NCBI RefSeq assembly: GCF_000005505.3
Contig: NC_016134.3
Coordinates: 15,482,624-15,546,623 of the forward strand
Source of the DNA: Brachypodium distachyon
Taxonomy: Eukaryota > Streptophyta > Magnoliopsida > Poales > Poaceae
Direction of reading: 5' to 3'
Length of the DNA stretch: 64,000 nucleotides
The notes beneath the pieces were generated by a model. That model worked only from the letters and a program-made list of their open reading frames with translations. It made no database searches and was not told the origin of the DNA. Position numbers and translations under genes: made by a program. Shown one piece after another: positions 43,678-54,625 of the stretch; the stretch's first letter is position 1, and every line of letters begins with the position of its first letter.

Positions 43678-46600
43678 TCATAGAGCAGCCGCCACTTGCT
43701 GGCGCAGCGGCGTGAGAAGCCTTGCAAGGGGTAGAGGCACATGTGCTTTCACAAAGGTACCGTTCTCCATGTACTCCTGTGAAAAAGATGGTGCACAAAT
43801 GCTGTTGTTAGGTCGACATTGGAATGTGGGAGTTTAGATATCTTTCATGATCGATCTTAAGAAATTTCCAGGTTATGTTTGAATAAACATCCAAGTAAAT
43901 AAATCTCTGTTGGCGGAAATAGAAATACAACCATGGAACTCTGAGTTGTGCAATGGGCAAGTAGAAATTTGAAGCTAGCCAGCATCACTTGATGTACATG
44001 CTGTTGTAAGTTGTAACTGATGACTAGGTATTTCATCTACAGCATACTAAGGGTGCGTTTGGTTCTCTCTGCTTCTTGCTTCTGCTGCGACGGTGTGGTG
44101 GGAGACCCTCGCTCCCCGTCGGATTCAGCGGAGGAAGCCGAGACATGATGGGGAAGACGACGGGGAAAGAGGAGTCACAGAAAAGCAAAGCAATACTACC
44201 AAACAAGCTCTGTGATTCTGTAGAGCAAAAAAAGCAAAGCAACTTTTCCAAAGCAAAAACAAAAAAAGCAGCTTTCTCTAAAAGCAAAGCACAACCAAAC
44301 GCACCCTAAGTGACTTGCTTATGTTAAAGATCAAACATGATACTCACCATTTTCTCAACCATTCCAACCTTATGTATGTCATTAAGTAGCTCTCCTTTGT
44401 CATATGGAACAAAAGCTTCTATTGGCACCATTGAGTCCTGTAGAAGACAGCTAGGTGTGATTCATTTCAGATCAATTAAAGAAAAACAAGATAGCTTGAA
44501 AGCCAAAACAACTCATACTTTCAACTTTGTTTGGATTGCATAGCAGAATTCTTCCAAACCATCACCATTCATAGCTGATATGCATATTGTCCCTTGTTTC
44601 TCAGCTTCCTCTTTCACTCTCAACGGGTCATCGGTATTGTCAATCTGTATGCAATACATAGCTCAATAACTAATTTTATAGGAAAAGGACAAATTTGCAT
44701 TAAGCAGGAAACTTAAATTTGAGTATTACTAATATAGAAAATGAAACATAGGGCATCTCTGTCATCATAACCCTGCCTCTATAACACTTGTAATTAGCTG
44801 AAAACATTGAAATTGTTGCCAGTACTACTAGGTCAACCTTAGCAACAAACCTTATTCCACACAACCAACTTCGGAATTGACTCAATATCTAACTCCTTCA
44901 ATACTTTGTCAACAGCATCTATCTGTTGTTGAGCTAGTGGATGGCTGGAACATAAATTAGACAGACATTTTGATAATATGCATAGATGCATTAAACTGAA
45001 TTACATAACTAAAATATTGTGTACGTCAGTTTCACACCTGATATCTACAAGATGAACTATAATTGATGATTCTGATATCTCCTCCAGTGTTGCTCTGAAC
45101 GCTGCCACCTGGAAAACTACCAATAGTTAGTTTGAGTGATCCGGGATCATAAGGGAAAGAGCACAATAAGCATTTTTCTAGAACATAATATCCAAACAAG
45201 AGGTACTATGCTTTGCATTATCATACCAGCATAGTGGGCAGCTTCTGAATGAATCCTACAGTATCTGTTAGAAGGAATTCAGTACCGCTCTTCATCTGCA
45301 AAGTGGAGAAATTTGAAGCACCCAGAGGAGGAAAAGAAGAAGAAGAACAACAAAGGGAACAAACACAGAATGCCATAATTTCTCAAGTTTAATTTGGTTC
45401 ATAGAGCTATTCTCGGTGGATCATCCTTACGGAAAGAGCATCTTTGTTGTACATGAATGTGTGTTAAATAGAACTTGCCAAAGAATATAAGTGACAATAG
45501 GATAGATGTTCTTTCTCACCAGCTTAAAAACAGACACATCGAGTGGCATATATCCAAATTTCCCTACATAGTAAGATTACTAAAATATTAGACATACCAA
45601 AACCCTCCGTGTTGTTGGATCTAATGTGGCAAATAATTTATCCTCCGCGAGCACATCAGCTCCAGTTAAGCGGTTCAAGAGTGTACTTTTTCCAGCATTT
45701 GTGTATCCCACCTGAAATGTGTCAGCTGAATCTATTAAGAAACCTAAAATGAGAAGGAAACTCCTAGTAGTATCGACAAGAATTCCATGCTTATACCAGA
45801 GAAACAACAGGAATAGGCACCGATTGGCGACGATTGCGATAAAGCTTTCGGTGTTTTCGGACAGACTCCAATTCTTTCCTCAAAGTGCTTATCTAAAAAA
45901 TATACTTGGGTTTGAGAATCATCAGTTCCAAAAAGAGAGGAAATATCACTAGAAAATTAGTACATAACACAGTAGATGACCAAAATATACAAGTTCCCCA
46001 GATCGTTATCAGAACAAATTTGTCCTTAACTAGGAAGTGGCTACTAATCATCATTTGTTTTCTTACATGTGAACGTTCAAAGTGACATGTCAATGACCAG
46101 TAAGAAGTCAGGTACCAAATGATGAAGTCATGCATGTTTATAATTGCTGGATCTACAAATAAACAAGAAAGGAAACATCTCTGACCATATTCTACTGACA
46201 TTGTTAGCTGTATATGTACCTAGAAATAATGTTCGATTTATTCAGTTGAGAAGATCAAAAGTATCAAATATGATATGACGATATCACATAGCACAAGAAT
46301 GAATACATACTATTGTATACGTTTTCTTCTTCGAGAAAACACAATAAGCTTGCCTCGTTGTATTGATAGTAAGGAATGCTATTTACAAGCATGATTATGT
46401 ACATTTAATCCTTTTACTAAAAAGCTAAATATCCTTGAAGCATGGGAGCATATTTAAGTTATTTAACTGTAAGAAAAGGAATATTACTTGTGTTCTCAAG
46501 ATGCGTTTGTCAACTTCAATTTGTTTCTCACCCATACCCTTGACTTGGCCTCCTGACTGCCTTTCAAGGTGAGTCCACATCTTTGTCAACCTAGGAAGTT

Positions 46601-49364
46601 GATATTCCATCTGTGCCAAAGTGACCTAGAAAAGAACATAGCATATGCACATCAATTCCAAACCAAATGAAGTTACTTTCTAATTTAAAGAAATCTCAAT
46701 CAAGTCCATGCAGTTAAACATCTATGTGGAAATTTTGATCTTTAGATTTTACGAAGTTTAGGTACAGCACTTCAACTGTTCATGAGAAGCAATACAATTC
46801 TGAAACAATATGTCATGAAGACCGTGATAGTATACAAGCTAACCGTTTTACCCTTAATGGCATGGCAGCCTACAAGCGCAGCACCGCAGCATACCCACTT
46901 AGCAGTTAGCAGTTAGCACTCATAGATGCTACTACAATAGTATTGTATTAAATGGATCATGTTTCACGTGACCAAGTTTGATGAGTAAGATGTCAGAGCC
47001 CCAAAATAAATTCCTGATGTGTTGGGTTTACCTGTAGATCAGCTTCGTGTGTTGCTGCTCTTTGATTAAATATATCCAGAATAAGAGCAGTCCTGTCACA
47101 GACTCGAACACTTCCACCAAAGGACTTCTCCAAGTTACGCAACTGCCTGGATATAGAATTGAGCAAATGATCAATGATTAAATCTCTGGACAACATAACT
47201 AGACTTATCCTTTATTTTAACCTTGAATGAGGAACTGGAGAGAAAATGAGGAACTTCAAAGGCAAAATCGAACACAGCGTACAATAACATTTTGCTAGGT
47301 CCGACACATAGCAGTTCTCCGATTAAAATAACTCAGTTCATAAAATAAATATATATCGAGTCTGACAGAAGTAATAAGTGAGCATCTCACCCAGCAGACA
47401 ACTCGTCATCGAAAATTACAGTCTCAACATCAAGGGCTTGAATTGCAGTCCTGATTTCACCCACCTTACCTGAACCAATATAAGTCCTTGGGTTTGGGTT
47501 CGAAAGCCTGATGAAAACCAGAAAGCATGAGGGCCTAGCTGAAACAAAAACAATACATGCATAACATAACGCACCGCAGGGATAAGGGAAATGTACCAAA
47601 AAAGAGTATCTCAGTTGTTTATTTTGGCAAAAAAATGTCTACTGAATTTGATAGCAAAGATTATTCTCTCTGGTATATTTGCATGTCTAAGCTCACACAA
47701 AATGCTGAAATATTAACTTGGGCGGGATTAATGCAAATCCTGGAAATATTGTGATTTATAAAGTCCCCGAGATCAGGTATATGAGCATGCTGCATGAAAT
47801 TGAGCATCTCAAAGTTGTTAGAGGAATCCATCCTGTGATTTTGTTTGACCAATATGATTATGGGACCAGCTTACCAGATTTGGAACTTCTTTTACTATCA
47901 CTATACTAATCATTCATCAGTTTTAGGTTTGCAGATGACCAAATGAGTTGCTGATGCATGTCGGCTAAGAAAAGTAGCAAGCCATAAATGCATCCAAACT
48001 CGTCACTGTTAAGAAGCAAATTGCAACTGTACAAGGATGAGATGAAGATATTATGCACAGCCTTACCAACCAAGTAAGAGTGTGCTAGTTATACATGTTG
48101 GCATTCAACTTGTAGAAGATGCAAGTATGCCAGTAACTTAAAAGCAGTTCACATGAGTAGTAGCATAGTCGGTTCATGAGTAAGTCCTATAAAAGGACAT
48201 GTACTCATGGTTTGTATGGTAAGCTTGTAATGGTTTGAAGAATCAATATAGCTTCCTGTATTTTGTGTGTATGCGTGTGCGAGAGATACAAATCAAAGAG
48301 AGAGCAAGAAGATAAAGGTGTGTATGTGTGTGTACATCATATCTTTAGGGTGGGGAAATCCTGGCAAGAAAGCTAGTAGTACTATCCCCAAACACAATGT
48401 AGACAAGACAAAGCACTGCTCCTACATTAGGATGGCATAATGATATCTTTTAGTAGGAGGGAATAAACAGGACTTTTTTGGTGTAAAATAGCTACGTTGT
48501 GAATCAACTACTGGCATGCTGCACCTCAACAAACGAGGACTTGGAATGGGGGTCCAAAGCTCACTTTTGATAGGTCGATCCAACAACCATGAGTCCAGCA
48601 GTATCAGCTAACTGCTCGAGCTCCTTAAGCGATTCCTCTATGCTGAAGTCATATCCCCCAGCCCTCTTGCACTCAACTCCAACTAGGTACGTCTTCTCTT
48701 GAAATATCTGCAGGAAGTGTCCAGTCCCAGTCACGGTGAAATCACCACCGCAGTAGATTTCAACAAATAAAATAAAATCACTTTCTTGAATGGAAGAGAC
48801 ATTAAATTGAACAAAAAAAGCGCCTATCGATCTCCCGTGAATTCGATAGCTGCATCTTATTAATTATTACACGATTAGCCTCCCTCCAGTGATTGGTTCA
48901 AAGTTCAAACAGTGATAGTTTCTAGAGCAGCTAAATTCTACCAATCGGACTACCTCTTTGCCATTGATGAGCTTGAACCGGTCCCGCTCTGCCGCGGCGG
49001 CCTCTTCCTGCTGCTGCTGCTGCTGCTGCCGCTTGCTCTTCCGCTGCCCTTGCTCCCCCTCGGCCTCCGACGAGCCCACGCCCTCTTCCGCCCCCTCCCC
49101 CTCCCATTGCCCACCGTCTTCTACCTCCGTGACACCACTCTCATCCTCGACCTCGACCTCCGCCGGTGCGGGCGCTGCCGCTGCCGCCTCGAGCAGCCGC
49201 TCATCGAGGGCCCGGGCCACGCCGCCGCCGCCGCGGCGTAGCGGGGAGCAGCGGAGGGACGAGCGGCTAAGGCTAAGGCGGCGCGGGTCGGAGGCCGCGG
49301 ACGAGGTAGAGGTGAGCGGGAGGGAGGCGGCGGCGACGAAGGAGGAGTAGCAGGCGGCTCTCAT
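43678..49364 (-). CDS. HflX-type GTPase, probably plastid-targeted (13 exons)
   Basis: The exons, from the start, are 49364-48954, 48707-48565, 47507-47391, 47146-47032, 46625-46488, 45892-45797, 45711-45598, 45295-45227, 45108-45038, 44944-44851, 44644-44519, 44437-44348 and 43776-43678. All introns are GT..AG and the frame closes to 560 residues. The first 50 residues are Ser/Arg/Ala-rich (transit-peptide-like), followed by an acidic, Gln-repeat linker. The HflX domain follows ([24 protein letters not shown]), with G1 GYTNAGKST at 342-350, G3 DTVGF at 389-393 and G4 NKID at 455-458. Bacterial HflX binds the large ribosomal subunit and splits stalled ribosomes; a similar role on organelle ribosomes is inferred. 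Confidence 0.95.
44051..44306. mobile_element. Tourist/Harbinger-type MITE in the last HflX intron
   Basis: GGGTGCGTTTGGTT and its exact complement AACCAAACGCACCC are 14-bp TIRs, with TAA on both sides (44048-44050, 44307-44309). 256 bp, no coding capacity, in the intron between exons 12 and 13. Confidence 0.92.
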
Positions 49365-49729
49365 GGCGGTGCGGCGAGGAGTGACGTGACGAACCGACGG
49401 TCGTTGGTTCCAACGGCTCAGTGGAAAGGGGGAGCCCGCGTGGATTGGGTGGGAGACGTGGAGCTTGTCAGGTCAGGGTGATGACGTGGATCTCTCTGGA
49501 CCGTTGGATGCTTCGGGAGGAGGGGGAGCTGTTGGACTGCTAGTGCACGCGAATCTTGACGTGCGCTGAGAATTATAAAATTAATCTACTCGTAAAATTA
49601 AACTTTTTCCCGCCAAGTTTGACCAAGCTAACCATGCCACAAAATACATGCGAAAATTTTCTTATTATTACGGAGGCAAGGTGATAAATATCACTTACCA
49701 AAATTATGTCATGGGTCCAATTTCTGGCA
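49365..49729. other. 5' flank of the HflX-type gene
   Basis: The promoter region is presumed here. I see no clear TATA box; several ACGTGG/GACGTG motifs occur (49380-49500). Confidence 0.35.
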
Positions 49730-49846
49730 CATTTTCGTCAAGTTAATCAAACAGGTACTTTGAAGGTTCAACCAAACAGGCACTTAACCATTTTCATCAA
49801 GTTAATCAAACAGGTACTTTGAAGGTTCAACCAAACAGGCACTCTT
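49730..49846. repeat. 59-bp tandem duplication
   Basis: 'attttc.tcaagttaatcaaacagg' through 'ggttcaaccaaacaggcact' occurs twice with a 59-bp period and one clear mismatch. It is recent. Confidence 0.9.
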
Positions 49847-50458
49847 TAAAAAGTGTCCGGTGTTGAGCAGCTCACCGATTTCGTCGCCCTCATAGAGATC
49901 ATCGATGGGGTCTAGCTGCAGCTGCCTCAATCGTGGGAAGATATCTCTACAATTGGACGCAAAGGGAGAGTATGGGATGGCTTCGATCTGCTTGCTAGGT
50001 GTGATTCGCGGATGTTTGAAAGGAATAGAACCGTTGCTTCCCTCTACCATTGTAATTCACGAGGAGTTTCAGTTTTTTAAGCTGACAGAGACCGGTGAAT
50101 TAGTAGGTATTCATGTTGTAAGTGAATAGTTGTCTTTTCTTGAGGGGTTTCCCTAGCCTTGACCCTGATCACCAAGTTTAGTGGTATCTTTCCATTAAAC
50201 CATTATGAACAACGGAGCTTCTAAAGAAAACCATGTTGTCAACCTTCATCTTGAACAATTTACATGAACAAATACATGTAGAGAAGTGTTTTTATGGTTT
50301 CGGCAAAAGCACTTCTACCATTGGAAAGTATCTGAAACTGTTTTGAAGATTTCGTATGTAGATGTTTATATTATTTGATTAGAACTGGTAAAGTTTTTGC
50401 AGGCATCACAAATGTTATGCTAGATAAAACACCGCTTTTGTGATAAGCCATTTAAAGA
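49847..50458. other. Intergenic stretch, possible leucine-rich fragment
   Basis: A minus-strand frame at 49802-50050 contains IFPRLRQLQLDPIDDLYEGDE, which vaguely resembles a leucine-rich segment of a resistance-type or F-box gene. It is too short to call. Confidence 0.2.
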
Positions 50459-50488
50459 ACTAGGTGATTCCCCGCGCGTTATCGTGGA
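50459..50488. mobile_element. Helitron-like terminal motif
   Basis: ACTAGGTGATTCCCCGCGCG followed by TTATCGTGGA. Read on the minus strand it is a short hairpin-like GC block followed by CTAGT, similar to the end at 23326. No partner end was found. Confidence 0.3.
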
Positions 50489-51690
50489 AAAATTCTATAT
50501 GCACATTTGGATATAATGTTAGGAACAAATGATAATAATATGATTCAATGCAAAAAAAATATGAATATTGTAAGACACGTCGACTTTATCATTCATAACA
50601 CATATGCAGCAAAACAATATGAGTAATTTTGAAGTACATGAATTTTAACAACTTTGGGAAAACCGAAAAATGAAGCTTGGTCAACCTAAATATTTGCAGA
50701 TCTTAGTAAGATTGACATACATATCATATAAAATATGTGTACTTGCCTATTTGGTGAAATATTAATATACACTGTGAAGGTAAAAAGTAGTCATATGTGT
50801 CAAAATATAGAACCGTCGAAGGGATCGTCAAAATGGATTGCTAGTACTCAGCAACCCAGACGTACACGGTCTTGAGTTTGAATATGTCCTCCTGTGCGCC
50901 TTTTGGGCTTCCATATTGTTTCTTATCACACGCAACTCTGTGCCTATATATTCCATGTGATAAGTCATGCATCCTGTAACAAAGATATGATGACGTGGTC
51001 TGGTGTCTCCTGCCAGAACACCTCCATTGAGGAGGAGGAGAGGGAGCTCGATGGAGAAAGCCCTATTTCTAAGAGAAGGAGAATGAGATGCACATCATCG
51101 GAAGATGAATTTGTTTGTGCCGGAGGAGGACGACCCGAAGTCGGCCTTGTGTGAAGCGTGGTGCATCGAACTCCAATTTCACCACCACTACCGATTGTGG
51201 ACGCCCTGCCGCCGGAATTCAGTTTCCAACACATGTTCCACTCCTCTGACAACGCGGTGAATCCGCATGAAGTCACGGTGGAATCTCTCTGAGCCTTGAT
51301 CGGTACATTAAAAATGTACGGAGTCCTTAAAGGAGATGACCAAGGAGTTGGAATCCAATAACGCACCGAAAGAATGATTTATTTATTTATTTATTTTTAT
51401 TTTCAATATATGTACGCATATCTATTTCATAGAGCATTTCGATATATGTATATTATTATATAAAGGACTATATCGATGCAGATGATCTACATATTTATTT
51501 CGATTCGCATTTTTTAAATTAATTTTGATTCATGTACATCAATCACATTGTTCCAGCCTCATTGCGAATGTTAAATATACATACTGCAACGAATATATGA
51601 AACCACAACAAGAGGCAAAACTATAAAGATTAAATTCCGAGAGTTTAAGTATGTACTAAGGCAAAAAAAAAAAGCACCAGCAGTTACATA
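50489..51690. other. AT-rich intergenic stretch
   Basis: A GC-richer island at 50960-51300 has frames on both strands (86 and 133 codons) without recognised motifs; the ends look like transposon debris. Confidence 0.3.
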
Positions 51691-52018
51691 GAGACACCTC
51701 TGACGTTAATGGGACAACGTGAAAACAGTGGTAGATCAACTCTGACTCCTTGCTGTTTCGCGAGCGTCAGAGATTGTATTGTCCGCATTTTTTATGTCCA
51801 CTAAGAAAGCAGAAATGTTGGAGGACTTGTTAGTACCTACCTCTGATGTTTATTAGATAGAGAAGCGTCAGAGGAGTACACACTTCTCGAATGCGCTGTA
51901 CGACCAAGCGTCACAGGTGTTTTTTCTGCATGCATCGTGCAAGCGCTCTCTGACTCCCCAATATAAGAAGCGTCAGTTATGGTTCTCTTGTCTGACGCTT
52001 TGCCGAGCTGCATTAGTG
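51691..52018. mobile_element. Subterminal region of a CACTA-like element
   Basis: CTGACGCTT-type motifs recur in both orientations (about 51699, 51763, 51862, 51906, 51968 and 51991). On the minus strand the stretch begins CACTAATGCAGC at 52018. Clustered inverted subterminal repeats next to a CACTA end are typical of that superfamily. The opposite end was not found. Confidence 0.45.
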
Positions 52019-52154
52019 GTGAATTTGAAAGAATGATGAGTTTTATAGCAGTGATTGGAGCAAGGAATTGGAAATTGAATTTAGTGGGAGTGAATTTTGT
52101 TGTTTGGATGCATTTGGAATTGGATGCCCTTTCTTGGGTGAGAGAAAAAAGTAA

Positions 52155-52530
52155 CAAAAAGGGCGGTACTAGGGATCGAATCCAACACCCTAGGTTTGGT
52201 GCGGGCACGAGGTGGATGGGCTAGCTAGTAGGATAGTAGTAGAGTAGTGATAGAAAAATAAAAGTGAGCTAGTTATGGAGGTCAGTTTTTCATAAGTCTA
52301 TAGAAAAAAAAGATGGTATTAGGAATCGAACCCGACACCTCATAGTTTCATGCGGGCGCCGGGTGGATGGGCCATAGTAGTAGAATAGTGATAGGAGAAG
52401 GAAAGCAAGTTAGTCATAGAGTTTCCCTTTTTTAAGTCCGAAGCAAAAAAGGGATGATACTGGGGTCGAACCCAACACCAGACTTTGGTGCGTGCACAGG
52501 GTGGATGGGGTAACCAATAGTACAGTAAAA
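52155..52530 (-). repeat. Tandem array of three units of about 145 bp with Pol III B-box-like motifs
   Basis: B-box-like motifs occur on the minus strand at 52172-52183, 52322-52333 and 52462-52473 (GGATTCGATCCC, GGGTTCGATTCC, GGGTTCGACCCC), 150 and 140 bp apart. Each is followed by about 10-15 nt and a T-run, and preceded by a conserved CCCATCCACC block. Units also share a TATCACTA-type segment. No acceptor stem is visible, so these are not canonical tRNA genes. Confidence 0.7.
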
Positions 52531-52734
52531 TTTTACGCCTGCAAATTAGAGGTTAAAGGTTAGTGTTGCCGATCTTTGCGCATCCAATCTATCATCCCAA
52601 ATGAAACTGCCGTCATTTTTTCTACTCATGCAAATTAAACAACGGGTAAATAAACGTGAACATAGATAGATTGATGGAGTGGCGGTTAGCGACCGCGGGA
52701 GGCAGCTAGGGGGAGCACATCAATGGTGTACACA

Positions 52735-53140
52735 CCATCTCATGTCCATTAGTACGGAAATGTCCACATGGCCCCGGACTATTGGGCTGACCAAGTCTAC
52801 GTTGCACGCGTCCTATGCTTATTGGTTCGACCACGTCACTGTATGCACACGTGTACTCCTATACATGAATTCACGTCCATTAATGCAAAAACGTCTACGG
52901 GTGTACACATGGCCCCTGCCTATTGGGTTAGCCGCGACTATGTCACACGCGTCGTATGTTTATTGGTTCAACCACGTCACTGCATGCACTCATGTATTCC
53001 TACACACGACTTCAGGTCCATTAATGCGGAAATGCCTACCGCGTACACATGGCCCCCGCTTATTGGGCTAACCACAACTGTGTCACACATGTCGCCCGCC
53101 TATTGGTCGCACCACGTCATCAGCTGCGCACGTGACTTTC
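52735..53140 (+). promoter_or_regulatory. Triplicated 140-bp module upstream of the F-box gene
   Basis: ACATGGCCCC recurs at 52766, 52907 and 53047. Each unit also contains ATTGG (inverted CCAAT), a second TTATTGGTTCGACCACGTCA-like block with an ACGT core, and GTCCATTA.TGC. The last unit ends about 150 bp before the F-box ATG, so it probably forms part of that gene's promoter. Confidence 0.6.
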
Positions 53141-53292
53141 CGCATCGATCCTGCAACAGTGCACCATCTAAACAGATCCAGCGGTCCAAAACATTCCTGC
53201 AAGCTCGATTGTAAAAAACGAAACAAAAAACAACAGCGCAGCCAGCCATCCTTCTCCAACTAGAGCGAGTGGCGGCGCTAGTTAGCGAGGCC

Positions 53293-54173
53293 ATGGAGTC
53301 CGATTCCATGGTGAACACCGTACCGCGGAGCAAGCGCAGCCGCACAGCCCGTGCCACCGCCAGCCCGTCCCTCCCGGAGGACATCATACTATGTGAAATC
53401 CTCCCCCGCCTCCCGGCAAAAGATCTCCTCCACTGCCGTGCCGTGTGCCGCTCGTGGCGCCGCGAAACCTCCACCAACGCGTTCCTCCAAGCCCACCACC
53501 AACGCCAACCTTCCCTCACGCGCTCTACCTCCACAGGCCCTCAAACGAGTACCGCACCCTCTTCCAAGATTTCTACATGAGCTGCGCCCCCTACAAGTGC
53601 AATGTCCTCACTATCTCCTTCCCCCAGCATCAGCAGAGATGCATCGGGCATCTGCCAGCAGAGCTCCCATCGTCATCGTCATCGCCATTCCCAGACCACT
53701 GGTCCATTATTCCCGGCTGTGACCACCCGCCCTTCTTCCTCCACGGCTGCCTCCATTGGCATTTCGGGAAGGACATGTTCGTCGGAGACATACTCGTCTT
53801 CAACACGGTGCTCGAAACATTCCGGTTGATCCAAGCTCCTCCCAAGATCGGCAGGCACCGCGAATATCTGCTTGACATGGATGGCGGTAAGCTCGGCATG
53901 GGGTTTATATATGGCGACGGGACAAATACGGTGATCGCGGATATTTGGGCGCTGGAGGGATACAGGAAGGAGGAGGCATGGGTGTTGCAGCGCCGGATTG
54001 AGCTGCCAGTGGGGGAGCTGCGGAAGCATGCTTTGGAGAGTGGATTTGGGAGTTTGTTCCCACAGATTGTGTCTGGGGATGGAGACGTGTTGCTGACTAC
54101 TTTCCGCAATCCTTGGGGGCTAATGGCTCATACCGAGCTCACGAACGATTTCAAACAAAAAGCGACCACGTGA
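53293..54173 (+). pseudogene. F-box protein gene with one frameshift
   Basis: From ATG 53293 the frame encodes a basic leader ([11 protein letters not shown]) and an F-box ([30 protein letters not shown]). It should continue into [17 protein letters not shown], but that sequence lies in another frame; the shift is at about 53511-53520. The second frame runs to the stop at 54173 through a typical plant F-box-associated region (PPFFLHGCLHWHFGK, DILVFNTVLETFRLI, WALEGYRKEEAWVLQRRIEL). F-box proteins select substrates for SCF ubiquitin ligases. One indel is the only defect seen, so a sequencing error or very recent loss is possible. Confidence 0.75.
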
Positions 54174-54625
54174 ACGAAGCTTTGCTCATACATACCGTGC
54201 GGACTGGAGCAATTCGCCAGGACCGAACCGGAGGGGTGTAACTGCAAATGTGTGAAACTGGCAGATGGGGCCGGCTCTAAGCGTCCTTCTCTTAGCTTAA
54301 GACCAGATAACACTGCTGGGACCCACGGAGAAGCAAATCAGACTGCGTGGGTCCCACAAAATTGCCACGTCGGTTCATCCTTCAACCTGGGCGGCCCTGC
54401 CCGAACATTCTACCCGTACAAAATTTCCCCATCGTGTGCCCTAGCCGGCACCGCCGCCACGGAGCTTCGTCGCTGCCACGCACCTGCGCCCCTCGCACGG
54501 AGCTGCGTCGCCGGCACGCACCCGCGCAGCCGCCAGCCGCCAGACCCCCCCCCCCCAGCCGACGCCTAGCCTTCCCCTGCTAACCACGCATTCGGCCGCC
54601 GCCGGCCAGGTCGTGGACTGGAAGG
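54174..54625. other. Spacer between the F-box gene and the Mutator-like gene
   Basis: It contains a perfect 10-bp inverted repeat (GGGACCCACG 54318-54327 and CGTGGGTCCC 54346-54355). A C-run sits at 54547-54556. Any Mutator TIR should lie here, but I could not pair it with a right end. Confidence 0.35.

Noticed and set aside
52155..52530. Canonical tRNA genes
   Set aside because: T-arm-like motifs are present but there is no acceptor stem or recognisable A box or anticodon arm.
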